Made by a program: the position numbers and the translations under genes
Part shown: in pieces, positions 47,206 through 58,735 of the stretch
Numbering within the stretch: position 1 is the stretch's first letter
How the letters are laid out: the number at the start of each line of letters is the position of its first letter
From: Saururus chinensis
Taxonomy: Eukaryota; Streptophyta; Magnoliopsida; Piperales; Saururaceae
Assembly: GCA_035235625.1 (NCBI GenBank)
Contig: CP141143.1
Coordinates: 3,144,501 to 3,208,500, forward strand
DNA length: 64,000 nucleotides
Direction of reading: 5' to 3'
Notes under the pieces: model-generated
Database searches by the model: none
What the model saw: only the letters and a program-made list of their open reading frames with translations
Told to the model about the DNA's origin: nothing

Positions 47206-47401
47206 CCCTCAACAAGCTAGGTGGAGATCCATGGCATCAGTGGGCTCCCATCTTCTGAGGCGACGATCATTAATTATTTATCAAAATCCGACACTTTCTA
47301 GATATTCTTTAAAAATTGCACTAGCACTTTTGTTGCGGCTGCGGCGGTTTGCGCAGCCATCTTTTAACTTTTTTCCTTTGTAGTCTGTTTTTTTTGGTTA
47401 A

Positions 47402-48155
47402 GAATGCGGCTATTTCCCTCCTAAAATTTACTCAACCCCCCCAATTTTACACACCCTAATAAAATTTAATAAATTACTAAATACCCTGCCTCCCACTATT
47501 CTTTTTAACTCTATTTTTGTTCTTTCATGGCCCTATTCACTGTCTTATTCCTTCGGCGTAAGCTATTCTATTTTCCTCGTCACTTGTGGCTCATCTTCCC
47601 CGACTATTTTCCTTCTTCCCCTTCACTTGTGACTCCTCTTTCACAATCTTTTTCCCTCTTCCGCTCACCTTGTTGCTCTTCTAAAAAACTTCTAGATGGT
47701 TTTTAGCGAGGGGTGGGCACTACCAAAATATGCAAAATTTGACATAGAACTAAGGATTCTATCCAAATAAGGTTATTTGGCAGATAATATTTCGCACCAA
47801 GAAGCCTCCAATGGTTTCTAGCAAGGAGAGATCACTGCTACAATATGTAGACATTAACGGAGACCTTTGTTTCCTGTATAATACAGTTTTATTTGTCAGG
47901 GGGTACCCCTTGCCATGAAACCTCCAAACCACCACAATATGTAAAATTTGAAAGGGGCTTAAAGGCTCCGTCCAAATTAATTTTATTTGGTAGGGGGTAC
48001 CACCCACCAAAAAACCTCCAAAAGTTTTAAAGTTTTGGGGTGGCATGAGTAAAATTATAAGGAGGTGTGGGGGGTACTGAGTTGTTAAAACATGTTAGTT
48101 ATTTTTCGGTGGTGGGGGCCTCTAAGCATTTTTTGGGGGGGAAATAGCAGCATTC
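47402..48155. mobile_element. Mutator-type MITE, 754 bp, perfect 9-bp target duplication
   Basis: The left end is GAATGCGGCTATTTCCC; the right end read on the other strand is GAATGCTGCTATTTCCC. TTTGGTTAA stands on both sides (47393-47401 and 48156-48164), the 9-bp duplication typical of the Mutator superfamily. No ORF of interest inside. The right two thirds are related, inverted, to 58736-59290. Confidence 0.92.
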
Positions 48156-48164
48156 TTTGGTTAA

Positions 48165-50635
48165 TTATGGACTTTCTTATATGTGTTTTTCTAGTTTTTA
48201 TACTTAGCTTTCCATTTCTACTCTTCTTGTAAACAAGTTCCTCATGTACTTTAGTTATGGTTAGTGCTTTAGTAGTCTACATTTTCAATTCACAAATGTA
48301 ATGCCTAAATAAAGGAACTCTCTTCTAACTACAAAAGCGATTACTATTTGTCTCAAGATGACAAAGGTTGTTGTCCCTTTGATTTTTAAGCACGGAGAGT
48401 TATAAAAGGAAAAAAATAAGTCATGGTAATTGTACTATACTCTCGTAAACCCTATTTTACAAAAAGGGAAAATTAAATAAATAATATTAAAAAATAATTT
48501 CTAAAATAATGAAGAGAGAAATATAATTCGTAAAATGGTGTTTGCCCATGTCAAGCCAATATGGCAACTCATGCCTTGTCTTTTTTTTTTTTACATTTCC
48601 TTTCAAATATCATTTAAATGGATGAAACTGATGTTTTATCATTTAAATTGAGAGATTTAAGTTTTGTTAATTAAACTGACAAAACAATGTTCATAGTTTA
48701 TACTAAGAAAGGTGCTCGGTATGCACCCCATGCAGTACGCCTGATCCACCTAATGGAAGTGGAGTGACTCAGAGAGCTCAAAGCAGAAGAGGTCTGAGGT
48801 AGGGATGTCACTCGGGTCAGATATATGGTAAAACCCGACCCGACCCTAATGAGTTAGGTTTAGTTTTTGAAATTTGACCCGAATAGTTATTCGTGTCAGG
48901 TTCAAGTTTTAGGTGATCCAACCCAACCCGAAAATGATTATAAATATAAAATTTAAAATTTTATATATCTTTTAATATTATTTTTTAAAAAAAATATTTT
49001 TTATTCTATTTGGGTCAAACAGTTCAGGTTTGGGTTGGGTTTATTCGGGTAAAGTCTTGTTCCGGTTACAATCTTTTTTAAGTGGTATCGATTTCTACGT
49101 TTAATAAAACTAGACCTGAAACTGACCTGGCAATACTAGTATGAGGAAGAGATAACAGAAATATGATCAACATAGATCCACATTAGAAATTTGCAAAGGA
49201 TTAATTCATGGGCCTAAGGTCAAGGCGTGGGACAGCTTGGAAACGTGGCCCCACATGCTCGATCAAGAGCCTCACAATCTTGGGGAAGGCGTCCATTTCA
49301 AAAATCATACCCGCAACAAGCACACTATGGGAATAACCTTTCTTATTGGCCAATTGGGTTAAGAAATTGCTAGGAAGATTTCATTGAATGGAGGAAGGTG
49401 CTGATTTAAGAATCCCTTATTGGTAAAGAAAAATAAAGAGCAAAAGGCAGATTTGTGATGACAGATTTGAAATGACCAATTTGTGATTGGATTCAAATAG
49501 AAAGAAGAAGGGCAAGATGTGATTGAGTGGTCTGAAAGATATGACAAAATTGATAAGAATCCAGCTGCAATTCACAGAGTTGGGCCAGTTTGCTCGTTTA
49601 AGAAGAAATAGGGAATAAAGGTACTGGACATATTCCTCAAAGGGGAAAGGAATACCATTCAACTGATTCCTGCAAATATGGCTCCTCAAATGAAAAGCAC
49701 TATTCATCAAAACATGCCAAGAAAGAAAGAAGAATCAAACTGTTCGGAGAATCATCAGCTCCATCACCAAGCCTTCTCTTCTATGCTCAACTCTCATTTT
49801 ACTTCCTATAAGTTTTTTTCTTTTATTTATGTTTTATAGTACATTTTTTTATTTTCTTTATTGTAGTAACTTATTACGTTTCTAGCTATGGCTAAAGGGA
49901 ATTTTATAACATTTTTAAAATATTTTTTCATATTATATAGTAGTTTTTTAATTCAAATATTAGATATCAGAAGTGATCTAAATTTAGTTTAACTTTTTTT
50001 TTGTCAATTTAATACATAGAATGTTTAGAAGTTCTCTCCTTAGTTATTTGTACATAGAGTTTTTGAGTTTGAAGTAGTAGTATTACCTTCTCTTCAATTC
50101 TTACGTAATTCAATTTTTTTCTAAATTTAAAACCATCTAATCAGAGAGAATTATCAGATGATACGTAAAAAATATCCTTAGATGTTACAAATAACTTAGA
50201 TGTCTTAGTGTTCTCTCTCATCTTATTTTCTTCGTTATAACCATGTTTTTACTCTTATTCTTTTTATTTTGTAATTGCTTTTAATTAGACAAAGGTAATC
50301 CTGGGCTCGACCTTGTAGTATTACAATAACATGTATGCTTGCAAATTAAAATAATCCTAAAAGAACAAGTGACATTAATATTGATGGCAAATTGGTAAAT
50401 AATAAATATTTCAAAATTTTGATATTTGGGAAATGAGTTTATTTGGCTTCCAATTTGTTATATGGGCTTGGAAAGAAATAGACTTGTCAAAATAGATTTA
50501 GTGGGTAAATTTGTCTTTATAGGCCATACCAGCTAGCCCAACCCGAGAACAAGACATAACTAACACGCAAATAGATGGGCTTAGCTTGTCATTGTTGTCC
50601 ATCGACAACAACATACAAAGTAAAAGAAGCTTCAC
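48165..50635. other. AT-rich spacer
   Basis: No gene recognised. Bases 48800-49130 hold CCCGACCCGA-like purine/pyrimidine motifs of a kind common in plant repeats. Minus-strand frames at 49359-49710 match nothing known. Confidence 0.45.
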
Positions 50636-50637
50636 TT

Positions 50638-50745
50638 CTTCCTCCCTATTCTATATTAAGAGATGCATTTGGTTTTTCAAAATAACTAACTTTAGATTAT
50701 TTAGAAAAATTAAATGGAGCTATTAATTTTTGGCAGAGGGGTATA
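50638..50745. mobile_element. Short Stowaway-like MITE remnant
   Basis: CCTCCCTATTCTATATTAA at the left and ATTAATTTTTGGCAGAGGGG at the right; the internal AAATGGAGCTATTAAT is shared with the 35-kb pair. The middle is deleted. Confidence 0.6.
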
Positions 50746-51264
50746 ATTTTTTACTGCTGAAAAACCTTAGAAACCCGATTTCTTTAATTAGTTCGTATTT
50801 ATTTTAGTTTTATATTCGTTGTGTCATCCAGACTTGTAAAAAATGCTCTTTTTTTGTTTTTTCTCCGTTTTCAAGGAAGGAGATAATTATTCAGCTGTTA
50901 AAATTGCACGTAATGTAAATTTCGTAATGCTGCTTGACATTTTTAACTAGATTACGAGTCGCCCCAATCGCCTGTTTCATATGGATAGAAAGTTCCGTCA
51001 AAGTCTAGTCCTCGGTCATCTGAATTCTGGACCATCGCTTTTAACTGGGCCGGCTGAAAATATGGGCCCCAAGCTTTTGGATTCAAGAGAAAACGTCGTA
51101 TTTGACCCTTCGTCAAAATTGGTCCACCATGCTATTAATCAGGAAGGCAGCGTAGTCCATTCCTCCCAGTTGTTAGATATACTTGATTCCTCCGCCCGTG
51201 TATAAATGTCGGCCCTGTGGCTATAGATTTAAAATAAATGTTTTCTTTATATATAAAAAAAAAA

Positions 51265-51422
51265 ATTATATAAGCCCGAGAGGCCCATAATATTCATAGG
51301 TTTAACTAATAAGTATAACTTATAAGTATTATGAGCCGTCGGATATAAATTCGACGGCCCATAGAGCCCGGGCTCACGAGATTTATATGAGCCTAGGCTC
51401 ATATAAACGGGTCTCATAAAAA
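51265..51422. mobile_element. Foldback element with GACGGCCCA core
   Basis: Several nested inverted segments: CCGTCGGAT / ATTCGACGG, CCCGGGCTC, and TATGAGCCTAGGCTCATA. It shares AGCCGTCGGAT...GACGGCCCATAGAGC with the MITE at 41308-41438 and a single AGCCGTCAGATC at 51471. Confidence 0.55.
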
Positions 51423-51496
51423 AAAGTTGATATAAGTCCCAATTCATGTATGTTTGTGTGCGCCATTATAAGCCGTCAGATCTTGCTTTGATAGAA

Positions 51497-51499
<3 letters not shown>

Positions 51500-51534
<35 letters not shown>
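51500..51534. repeat. (TA)n microsatellite
   Basis: About 17 TA units. Confidence 0.95.
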
Positions 51535-51536
<2 letters not shown>

Positions 51537-51673
51537 TGACTCATGAGTGGGCGTACATATTAATTAAACCCTTTTTTATATATTTTTGAGGAAAGAAACC
51601 AATAAAACTTAAAATGCCAAAATAAATTTCATGTAACTTGGCCAAATGTTTGGGATAAGGTGTTTATAATATG

Positions 51674-51874
51674 TTCTTACTGTCTTATATTAATAATTAT
51701 ATTTTAAAAATAATAATTTTTATTTAATAGTAAAATTCAAATGTAAGAGAAAAAAAGATAAATTTATGATACTCTTTTTTAAGTTTAAATTATTTAAATG
51801 TAATAAAATAAATTATTAATATAAAATAATTTTTTTTAAAATAAAACTATTAATTTAGGAGGGATAAAGTATTA
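51674..51874. mobile_element. Stowaway-like MITE, AT-enriched copy
   Basis: TACTGTCTTATATTAATAAT and TATTAATTTAGGAGGGATAAAGTA form the ends; the core follows the 35-kb pair (AATAATTTTTATT, ATTTATGATACTC, AACTATTAATTTAGG). Confidence 0.7.
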
Positions 51875-54289
51875 ACGATGATGTTCGCTAAGTAGTAACT
51901 TCCAAACTAAGGAAGCACGGGAATCACTTTTGATACAGTTGAACAGTGACTGCAAGGGGTGCTTTGTATCCGTGTTCTGGACCTACAGCTTCAGATTCCG
52001 CAATTTAAATTTGCAATTTGATCGAGTCACAAAAGCTTCCGGCATGTCACATGTGGTTGTTCGGTGTTGGATGGAACAACCGTCGCTCCCCGCTATTACT
52101 AGTGGATTTTGACAGCCCCTGCGGCTCCACCACCTTTCGTTTTCTCCGGTCCCCTCCCCACCTAATTCCTCCCGATTGCACTCATCTTTCAGCTTTCAGT
52201 CGTCTTCTATCTCTTCAGTATCTCTGCCATTCTCTACAATCGACAGCCATCACTTGTCTACTTTCCGACATGCCATGCCGTCATGGGCCCTTGCCGCTCC
52301 CATTTGGATATAGAAAGTTAGAAACCGTCCCTCACGCTGCAGCCTTTTTTGTCATCATGCCTCCATCCGTGAGTAGAGTAGCTCACTTCAACCCCCTCCT
52401 AGTTTTGGCGAGCTCGTGGAATACAGAGAGAGTCATTCCTATGGATAAGGTTGATGACATTGGAAGCTTGTGCAAGGTGAATTGCTCCCAGTTCTCCCTT
52501 GATTCTTCATATTGGATAAGGATTTCTCGAAGAGAATAAAGCTGGAATAGAAAGCCTTATCTGATGTTATGCTCAACCGCCGCTCATTTGTTCAATTACA
52601 TAATATCCTTCATGAGATAGGCAGAAAGATTCCGGTATAAGAGCTACCCCCTTCACTTAGGCGGCTATGCTACTGGATGATTTGCCCCTTGTTTTGCATT
52701 AGTCACTTACGGTTCATTTCGTCCACCTCGCTCAGTATTTTTTTTATTATTTGAAAATTTTCATAAATATCACATAAACTTACTACGTATTTCTCACGGC
52801 AAAATGAAGATTGCGAGAAGCCATATGCTTGATCCACTATGTCAAGCTCATAGCAAAGAATGACAAGCCCGATTGCACCATATACTACCACTGTTGTAGA
52901 GAAGCTCAAGCTCCTCCACCGTAGATAGCCTCCAAAGAGTCAGCCAATTCTGCACCAGAGCACCGTAACCGATCTACCTACTAGACAAAACACCGTGCTT
53001 AAAGGACAGATATCCAGCAAGGCAGTCTTCTCCCAGGGCGGTGCAAATAGGCCCACTATCCCTTTCTTCATGGGGCGGCTTGTACCTTCCTCATCTTTTG
53101 TTCCCAGCTTGTTCAATCCCAGAAATATTTCACCAAATGGTCCAAATCTGATCATTTTGCCTTTCATGTATTCATCTATCCTCTGGTAAAGCAGCTAGTA
53201 GCAGCTGAATTACTACTCCACATTTTGGCTTTTCCATTTGTTATCTCATTGTTTTTTGTTGCTCTTAGGAGCTCTTTATCTCTGTTATTCATCTTTCTGG
53301 CCTCGCATTGTGATTTTTCATCCGAAAATGATCCTTCTCCTGTCCAACTCAACAGTTGTCATTGCATCACCTCCGTGCTTTGAAATTTATATCCAACTCA
53401 AAGTAGTCATAATGGAGCAATTCAGTTTTTAAGGCAAGCAGTCGCCAGTTGCGACCACCTCGTCTCCAAATATTCAGTGGCTCAAATCTTTTCCTTTCCA
53501 ATTATGGTTATTAATAAAATCATCTTGACATTAAATTAATTTTATTATTAATTTAATCTTTTAGATTCAAAGATCAATTCTCCCTGCGTCATTCCGTTCG
53601 ACGGTTCTCGCATATTCCAGTTACCTGCAACAAAAATTTTAAAGAAAATATTCAGCAACTCTAGTAATAAAAAAATATTCATTTAAAAGCAGAGGGGGAC
53701 GAAAGAAATAATAATTTTACACAGATCAATTACCAATAATTTGTGTAGACGATACACACATGGGCTACATGAGACGAAAATCATCGCTTCATCAATAGAA
53801 ATGGACGAACTACCGGGACTGGACTGGGCGACTTTGTATAATTTCATATGTGCTTACTGCTGAAATTAGAGTCACAAAGTTGCCATGCTCTTGTTCATTC
53901 AATACGCTGTAAATTTTGAAGATGAGTAGGATTTTTCCTTGGTTTTTAGATTGAAAACATTGAATTGAATCCCATATTCATCATTAATGACCGTCACTGG
54001 CACTCTGTACATAAAAAGGGTAGAGCGTTTCCCGCTCTTCCCCGTCTGAGTCCCGCCTCCTTGATGTTCGTTCCCCGAAGAGGGAAAAGGGGGAGCTTTC
54101 ACCTCAAGCTTATCATATTCCAATCTGCCCGTATAACGAGACGAAGCGCCGGCGCCAAAAGGACAGCCATTGGTGGGTGGTCATCGTCATCATCACCACC
54201 ACCAATATAGTATCATATACATAGGTCCAGATATGTAAGTAACGAACCTGCGATCGAAGCTTTTCTTTCTATGTGTTTTTATTACCCCT
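51875..54289. other. Spacer with unassigned open frames
   Basis: GC-richer at 52080-52560, where a 173-codon plus-strand frame (52018-52539) has no recognisable domain and no splice-supported extension that I can see. It may be a decayed gene fragment. Nothing else recognised. Confidence 0.4.
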
Positions 54290-54892
54290 TTAACCTGCCT
54301 TGGACATCACGGAGAGACGGCTTGGTCGCGGCTGAAAAGCTGCCCTCCGCTTCTGCTGATGAGACGAGGGGCGAATCAAGGCCGCCAGGGCCCTCTTCAC
54401 CCAATCTCCCTCAACCGTCCCGATTCGGACGAGGGAGTTGGTCATGGCCGAACGGCGGGCGTTGAGCCGGCTGGAGACCGCGTGATGGGTACCGCTACCG
54501 CCACTGAAACCCTTGTGTAGGCTGCAACGGAAAGAGCCCGGATGATTGGTGGGAGAGCACATGCAGGTCTTCTTCGGCGGGGCCGAAAGGGGATTGCTCG
54601 ACGGCTTCCGCAGGACCTGGCCGCGGCGGGACACGGAGGCGATGGACCTGCCAGGGGAGGTCGGACGGTGGTCGATGGAGACGCGGACGGATCGGGATGA
54701 GGGAGGGGAGGGAAAAAGGTTGACGCGGGTGGGGGAGGCAGAGCGGTGGAAGAAGGCGGTGTACTGGGAAGAGAAGGCGGCGGAGGAAGAAGCAAAGGCG
54801 GAAGAGGAGCGGGAGCCGGAGCAAAACCTTCCGGATGGTGAGAGGGACCTGACAACGGGCCCGCTGGTGGATCTTCTGGAATAGGTTGCCAT
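54290..54892 (-). CDS. Serine-rich protein family member (plant, unknown function)
   Basis: A 200-residue single-exon protein of a conserved plant family usually named serine-rich protein-related. The N-terminal half is Ser/Arg/Pro-rich with SGPVVRSLSPSGRF, HRSASPTRVNLF and GRSIASVSRRGQVLRK. Next comes the family hallmark APPKKTCMCSPTNHPGSFRC and SLHKGF, then SSRLNARRSAMTNSLVRIG, VEGDWVKRALAALIRPSSHQ and QKRRAAFQPRPSRLSVMSKA at the C-terminus. The start MATYSRRS (54892) is preferred over an in-frame ATG at 54958: family members begin there, and the TATA box at 54981-54988 would put transcription start close to 54955. The family has no established biochemical role. A plus-strand frame at 54546-54884 is its shadow. 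Confidence 0.92.
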   Translation of the reverse strand: MATYSRRSTSGPVVRSLSPSGRFCSGSRSSSAFASSSAAFSSQYTAFFHRSASPTRVNLFPSPPSSRSVRVSIDHRPTSPGRSIASVSRRGQVLRKPSSNPLSAPPKKTCMCSPTNHPGSFRCSLHKGFSGGSGTHHAVSSRLNARRSAMTNSLVRIGTVEGDWVKRALAALIRPSSHQQKRRAAFQPRPSRLSVMSKAG

Positions 54893-54980
54893 GAGAGAGC
54901 AGACGGCGGAGACTTCCCGGAGGAGAGTAGGTCGGTGGCTGGCTGTCCAAACTGCCAAACCTAGCTCGCCTCTAGATATC

Positions 54981-54988
54981 TATTTATA
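54981..54988 (-). promoter_or_regulatory. TATA box of the serine-rich gene
   Basis: TATAAATA on the minus strand, 89 bases before the chosen start codon. The promoter upstream is cut by the assembly gap 61 bases further on. Confidence 0.75.
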
Positions 54989-55049
54989 GGAAGACGTGGG
55001 GATACAATGGTAAATTCGAATTTCCGATTGCCAGATTAATTAACCTAAC

Positions 55050-56049
55050 NNNNNNNNNNNNNNNNNNNNNNNNNNNNNNNNNNNNNNNNNNNNNNNNNNN
55101 NNNNNNNNNNNNNNNNNNNNNNNNNNNNNNNNNNNNNNNNNNNNNNNNNNNNNNNNNNNNNNNNNNNNNNNNNNNNNNNNNNNNNNNNNNNNNNNNNNNN
55201 NNNNNNNNNNNNNNNNNNNNNNNNNNNNNNNNNNNNNNNNNNNNNNNNNNNNNNNNNNNNNNNNNNNNNNNNNNNNNNNNNNNNNNNNNNNNNNNNNNNN
55301 NNNNNNNNNNNNNNNNNNNNNNNNNNNNNNNNNNNNNNNNNNNNNNNNNNNNNNNNNNNNNNNNNNNNNNNNNNNNNNNNNNNNNNNNNNNNNNNNNNNN
55401 NNNNNNNNNNNNNNNNNNNNNNNNNNNNNNNNNNNNNNNNNNNNNNNNNNNNNNNNNNNNNNNNNNNNNNNNNNNNNNNNNNNNNNNNNNNNNNNNNNNN
55501 NNNNNNNNNNNNNNNNNNNNNNNNNNNNNNNNNNNNNNNNNNNNNNNNNNNNNNNNNNNNNNNNNNNNNNNNNNNNNNNNNNNNNNNNNNNNNNNNNNNN
55601 NNNNNNNNNNNNNNNNNNNNNNNNNNNNNNNNNNNNNNNNNNNNNNNNNNNNNNNNNNNNNNNNNNNNNNNNNNNNNNNNNNNNNNNNNNNNNNNNNNNN
55701 NNNNNNNNNNNNNNNNNNNNNNNNNNNNNNNNNNNNNNNNNNNNNNNNNNNNNNNNNNNNNNNNNNNNNNNNNNNNNNNNNNNNNNNNNNNNNNNNNNNN
55801 NNNNNNNNNNNNNNNNNNNNNNNNNNNNNNNNNNNNNNNNNNNNNNNNNNNNNNNNNNNNNNNNNNNNNNNNNNNNNNNNNNNNNNNNNNNNNNNNNNNN
55901 NNNNNNNNNNNNNNNNNNNNNNNNNNNNNNNNNNNNNNNNNNNNNNNNNNNNNNNNNNNNNNNNNNNNNNNNNNNNNNNNNNNNNNNNNNNNNNNNNNNN
56001 NNNNNNNNNNNNNNNNNNNNNNNNNNNNNNNNNNNNNNNNNNNNNNNNN
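55050..56049. other. Assembly gap, exactly 1000 N
   Basis: A round number points to a placeholder rather than a measured gap. The bases on both sides are near-identical (see findings). Confidence 0.99.
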
Positions 56050-56116
56050 TTATCGGAAGATGTGGGGATACATTCGTAATTTCAAATTTCCGATTGCCAG
56101 ATTAATTAACCTAACC
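56050..56116. repeat. Duplicate of the sequence left of the gap
   Basis: GGAAGATGTGGGGATACA...ATTTCCGATTGCCAGATTAA...TTAACCTAAC repeats 54989-55049 with a few substitutions. Confidence 0.9.
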
Positions 56117-57440
56117 AGAGTCGGGGGTTTGAGTAGAGTGCAGGACTGCCGTTTTGCATGAGACAGAAAGTGAGGCCTAAACCCTTTGGCGCCGAAAGTC
56201 CGTGGAAAGCCGTGGGCTGAAACCTGGAAGCCAGGCCGACGTTTTTTGGGAATTGGGTCCCCCTCTCTTTCACAGACTGGGAAAACTGCTCAGTTTCCTC
56301 CTCCGGGCTTGCTCCAACTGATTTTTTACCCCATTGCTCCGTCCGACTTTCATACAGTCATACTCCCTCCCTTTTATATTAATAACTTTATTAAAAATTA
56401 ATTTTTTAATAAAAAAAATAACTAAATTTATCAATATAAATAGAAAAAAGTTTTATTTTTAAAATTTAAAATGATACAAAAAAATAGATAATTATATTGT
56501 TTTCACACCTGTTCTATTTTTCGTCGAAAGCAATTGATGTTCCAAGTTAATTTGACTGCAGACTGACAGCAGCAGAGAGAGGAATCATCCCGATTCCTCG
56601 TGACTTCTCTCTCTGTCTAAACCCCAAAAAGACCCAGCTCGAGGATGGGTTTATCTTAACTTTTTATTTTTGGGGAAACAGAGGTTTATCTCATCTCTTG
56701 TGACGTTCAAATCATTGATAGCAGACTGTTTGACTATAGCGAATGCCGCTGCTGAAGAAGATGGAGGCTGGTCTGGACTTCAAGAGGAACCCACTCTCTC
56801 CCTCGTCTTCGCGACTGGGACCACTTTTCGTGGATCCACGAAGAAGTTAGAACATGGCGAGTGACAACTGGTACAAAACAAAAGGAAAGTGCGACTCTCT
56901 CTTGGCAAGTGGCAACAAGCCCTCCCTAGTCACTAAGCCGAGTCACAATGTTAAAAAAAACAACAACAACATAGTCGGAAGTGAAGGCGCTTCTTAGCCG
57001 ATCCTGTGGCCGACATACACCGGGTATATAATAAGATCTCCCTGCAAAAAATTAAATATATTTATTTTTTAAAAAATTAATAATTTTATTTAATAAAAAA
57101 TATTTTATATTAATAAATTAATTGGATTAAATTAAGTGATTTGACACTTAAAAATTAATCATAAGTTTATTTTTTTTCTTTTATATATAAGTTTTGTTAT
57201 TTAATAAATATTATATTTTTTTAAATATAACTATTAGTATAAGACAGGGAAGTACCACCTTTTTACCTTTTATCCAAGTTATCATTAAAAAATAGATTTT
57301 TATTTTTATTTTTACGATAACTTTTTCAAGGTTTATCTCCAATTCTTAAAATTGAATTTATGTATTCTGAGTAACATTAAGTTTGTCTCAAGATTAAATT
57401 AATGGTGACATTGGGATTTTATTTGTACTTTTTCCTAACC
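56117..57440. other. Spacer; probable far promoter of the serine-rich gene plus MITE remnants
   Basis: No gene recognised. A Stowaway-type left end (ACTCCCTCCCTTTTATATT) lies at about 56361, and 57060-57250 looks like another AT-enriched copy. A 64-codon frame at 56670-56864 is not recognisable. Confidence 0.45.
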
Positions 57441-58078
57441 ATTGTAATCAATCATCATATTTTATACTTTTATCATAAGTTCAACTTTAACACTATATAC
57501 TATCTCAATTTTAACATTATACATTATTACAATTTTTACTTAGAGTAATTAGACCCCGTCGTATATTAAAAACCTATATTATTTGAGACACCTTATATCA
57601 TCATAATTTAAGTATTATATGCAATTGTAATATCTACCATCGCACTTTAAACACCTAATGCTATTAAAATATCTATCATCGTAGTTTAGATGTCATATAC
57701 CATTACAATCTTAGCACCATATACTATTACAATCTACCTATTCTAGTGTAGACCCTATCACATATAATAGACCTATACCATTACATTTTCTACACTATAC
57801 AACACTACAATTTAGACACCATACGTCATTGTAATATGTGCGTACACAATTCAAACACCTATATTGTTGCAATTTAGACATTATGTATTATTTTAATTTT
57901 AGCAATATATAATGTTGCAATCTACCCCTCTCAAAATCTACCCAACACTTGATAGAGGCCTTTAACATCACAATTTAGCAATTTAAGCATTATATGCTAG
58001 TATAATATTAATTACCGCAAGTTAGACATTATGTATTATTACAAATTTGCCATCTTGCAATCTATAAATTTTAATATT
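57441..58078. repeat. Degenerate AT-rich minisatellite
   Basis: Loose repetition of a phrase like CAATTT(T)A(G/A)CA(C/T)(C/T)ATATACTATTA for about 600 bases. Periods vary around 25-40 bp, with many indels. Confidence 0.7.
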
Positions 58079-58184
58079 CCCCTCTGTTCCACATTAATAA
58101 CTACATTTAGTTTTATAAGATGAACTAAAACTAATTCATTTTGAAAAACTAATTTGAGATATTAAGATGGGACAAATAAAGTAT
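58078..58184. mobile_element. Short Stowaway-like remnant
   Basis: CCCCTCTGTTCCACATTAATA at the left and ATTAAGATGGGACAAATAAAG at the right are inverted; the middle is shortened. Confidence 0.6.
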
Positions 58185-58316
58185 ATATTAATTATAAATT
58201 AGTCCTCATCATACTTTAGACTGTAACACACAAATGGAGAAGGTAGCGAGGGAGCATACGAAGGAGAAAGTGGTAACGAGGGTGGAGAAGGCAGCAAAGG
58301 GGCATATGCAAAAGAG

Positions 58317-58321
58317 GAGAG

Positions 58322-58367
<46 letters not shown>
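58317..58367. repeat. (GA)n microsatellite
   Basis: AGAG repeats interrupted once by GAAG. Minus-strand Ser/Leu-rich frames here are artefacts of the repeat. Confidence 0.95.
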
Positions 58368-58369
<2 letters not shown>

Positions 58370-58384
58370 GGCATGGAGGAGGCA

Positions 58385-58665
58385 ACAACTTGCAGAGGAG
58401 GATGTGGCAATAGGTGGAGAGTAGATAAGAAGGCAAAGGGGAGGAATGAGCCAAAGTTGGTGGCATAGAGAGAATACAACAATAATGTTGAGAGTAGAAT
58501 GGGGGGAAATACATTTTAGTTAATATATATTCACTTTCTTTTGGCATAGAGGATGTAACAACTTACAGAGGATTGGCAATATGTAGAGAGAAGATAACAA
58601 GGTAAAAGGAGGAAGTGGACTAAAGTTGGTGGCATAGAGAGAATACAAAGTGTCTAAGAGTAGAA
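58385..58665. repeat. Imperfect tandem duplication of about 150 bp
   Basis: GCAACAACTTGCAGAGGA...GTTGGTGGCATAGAGAGAAT at 58385-58478 recurs as GTAACAACTTACAGAGGA...GTTGGTGGCATAGAGAGAAT at 58555-58645. Confidence 0.85.
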
Positions 58666-58735
58666 AGGGGAAATAAGAAGAAGAGAGAAGGGTATTTTAA
58701 TAAAAATATATTTACTTTATTTGCTTTCTCTTACC

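Noticed and set aside
54546..54884. 112-codon Glu/Arg-rich plus-strand ORF
   Set aside because: Exact antisense of the serine-rich gene; its composition mirrors the Ser/Pro codons of that gene.
54893..54958. Upstream in-frame ATG giving a 222-aa form of the serine-rich protein
   Set aside because: It lies at or upstream of the transcription start expected from the TATA box at 54981-54988, and family proteins begin at the later Met.
58209..58547. Ser/Leu-rich minus-strand ORFs
   Set aside because: Produced by the (GA)n microsatellite.
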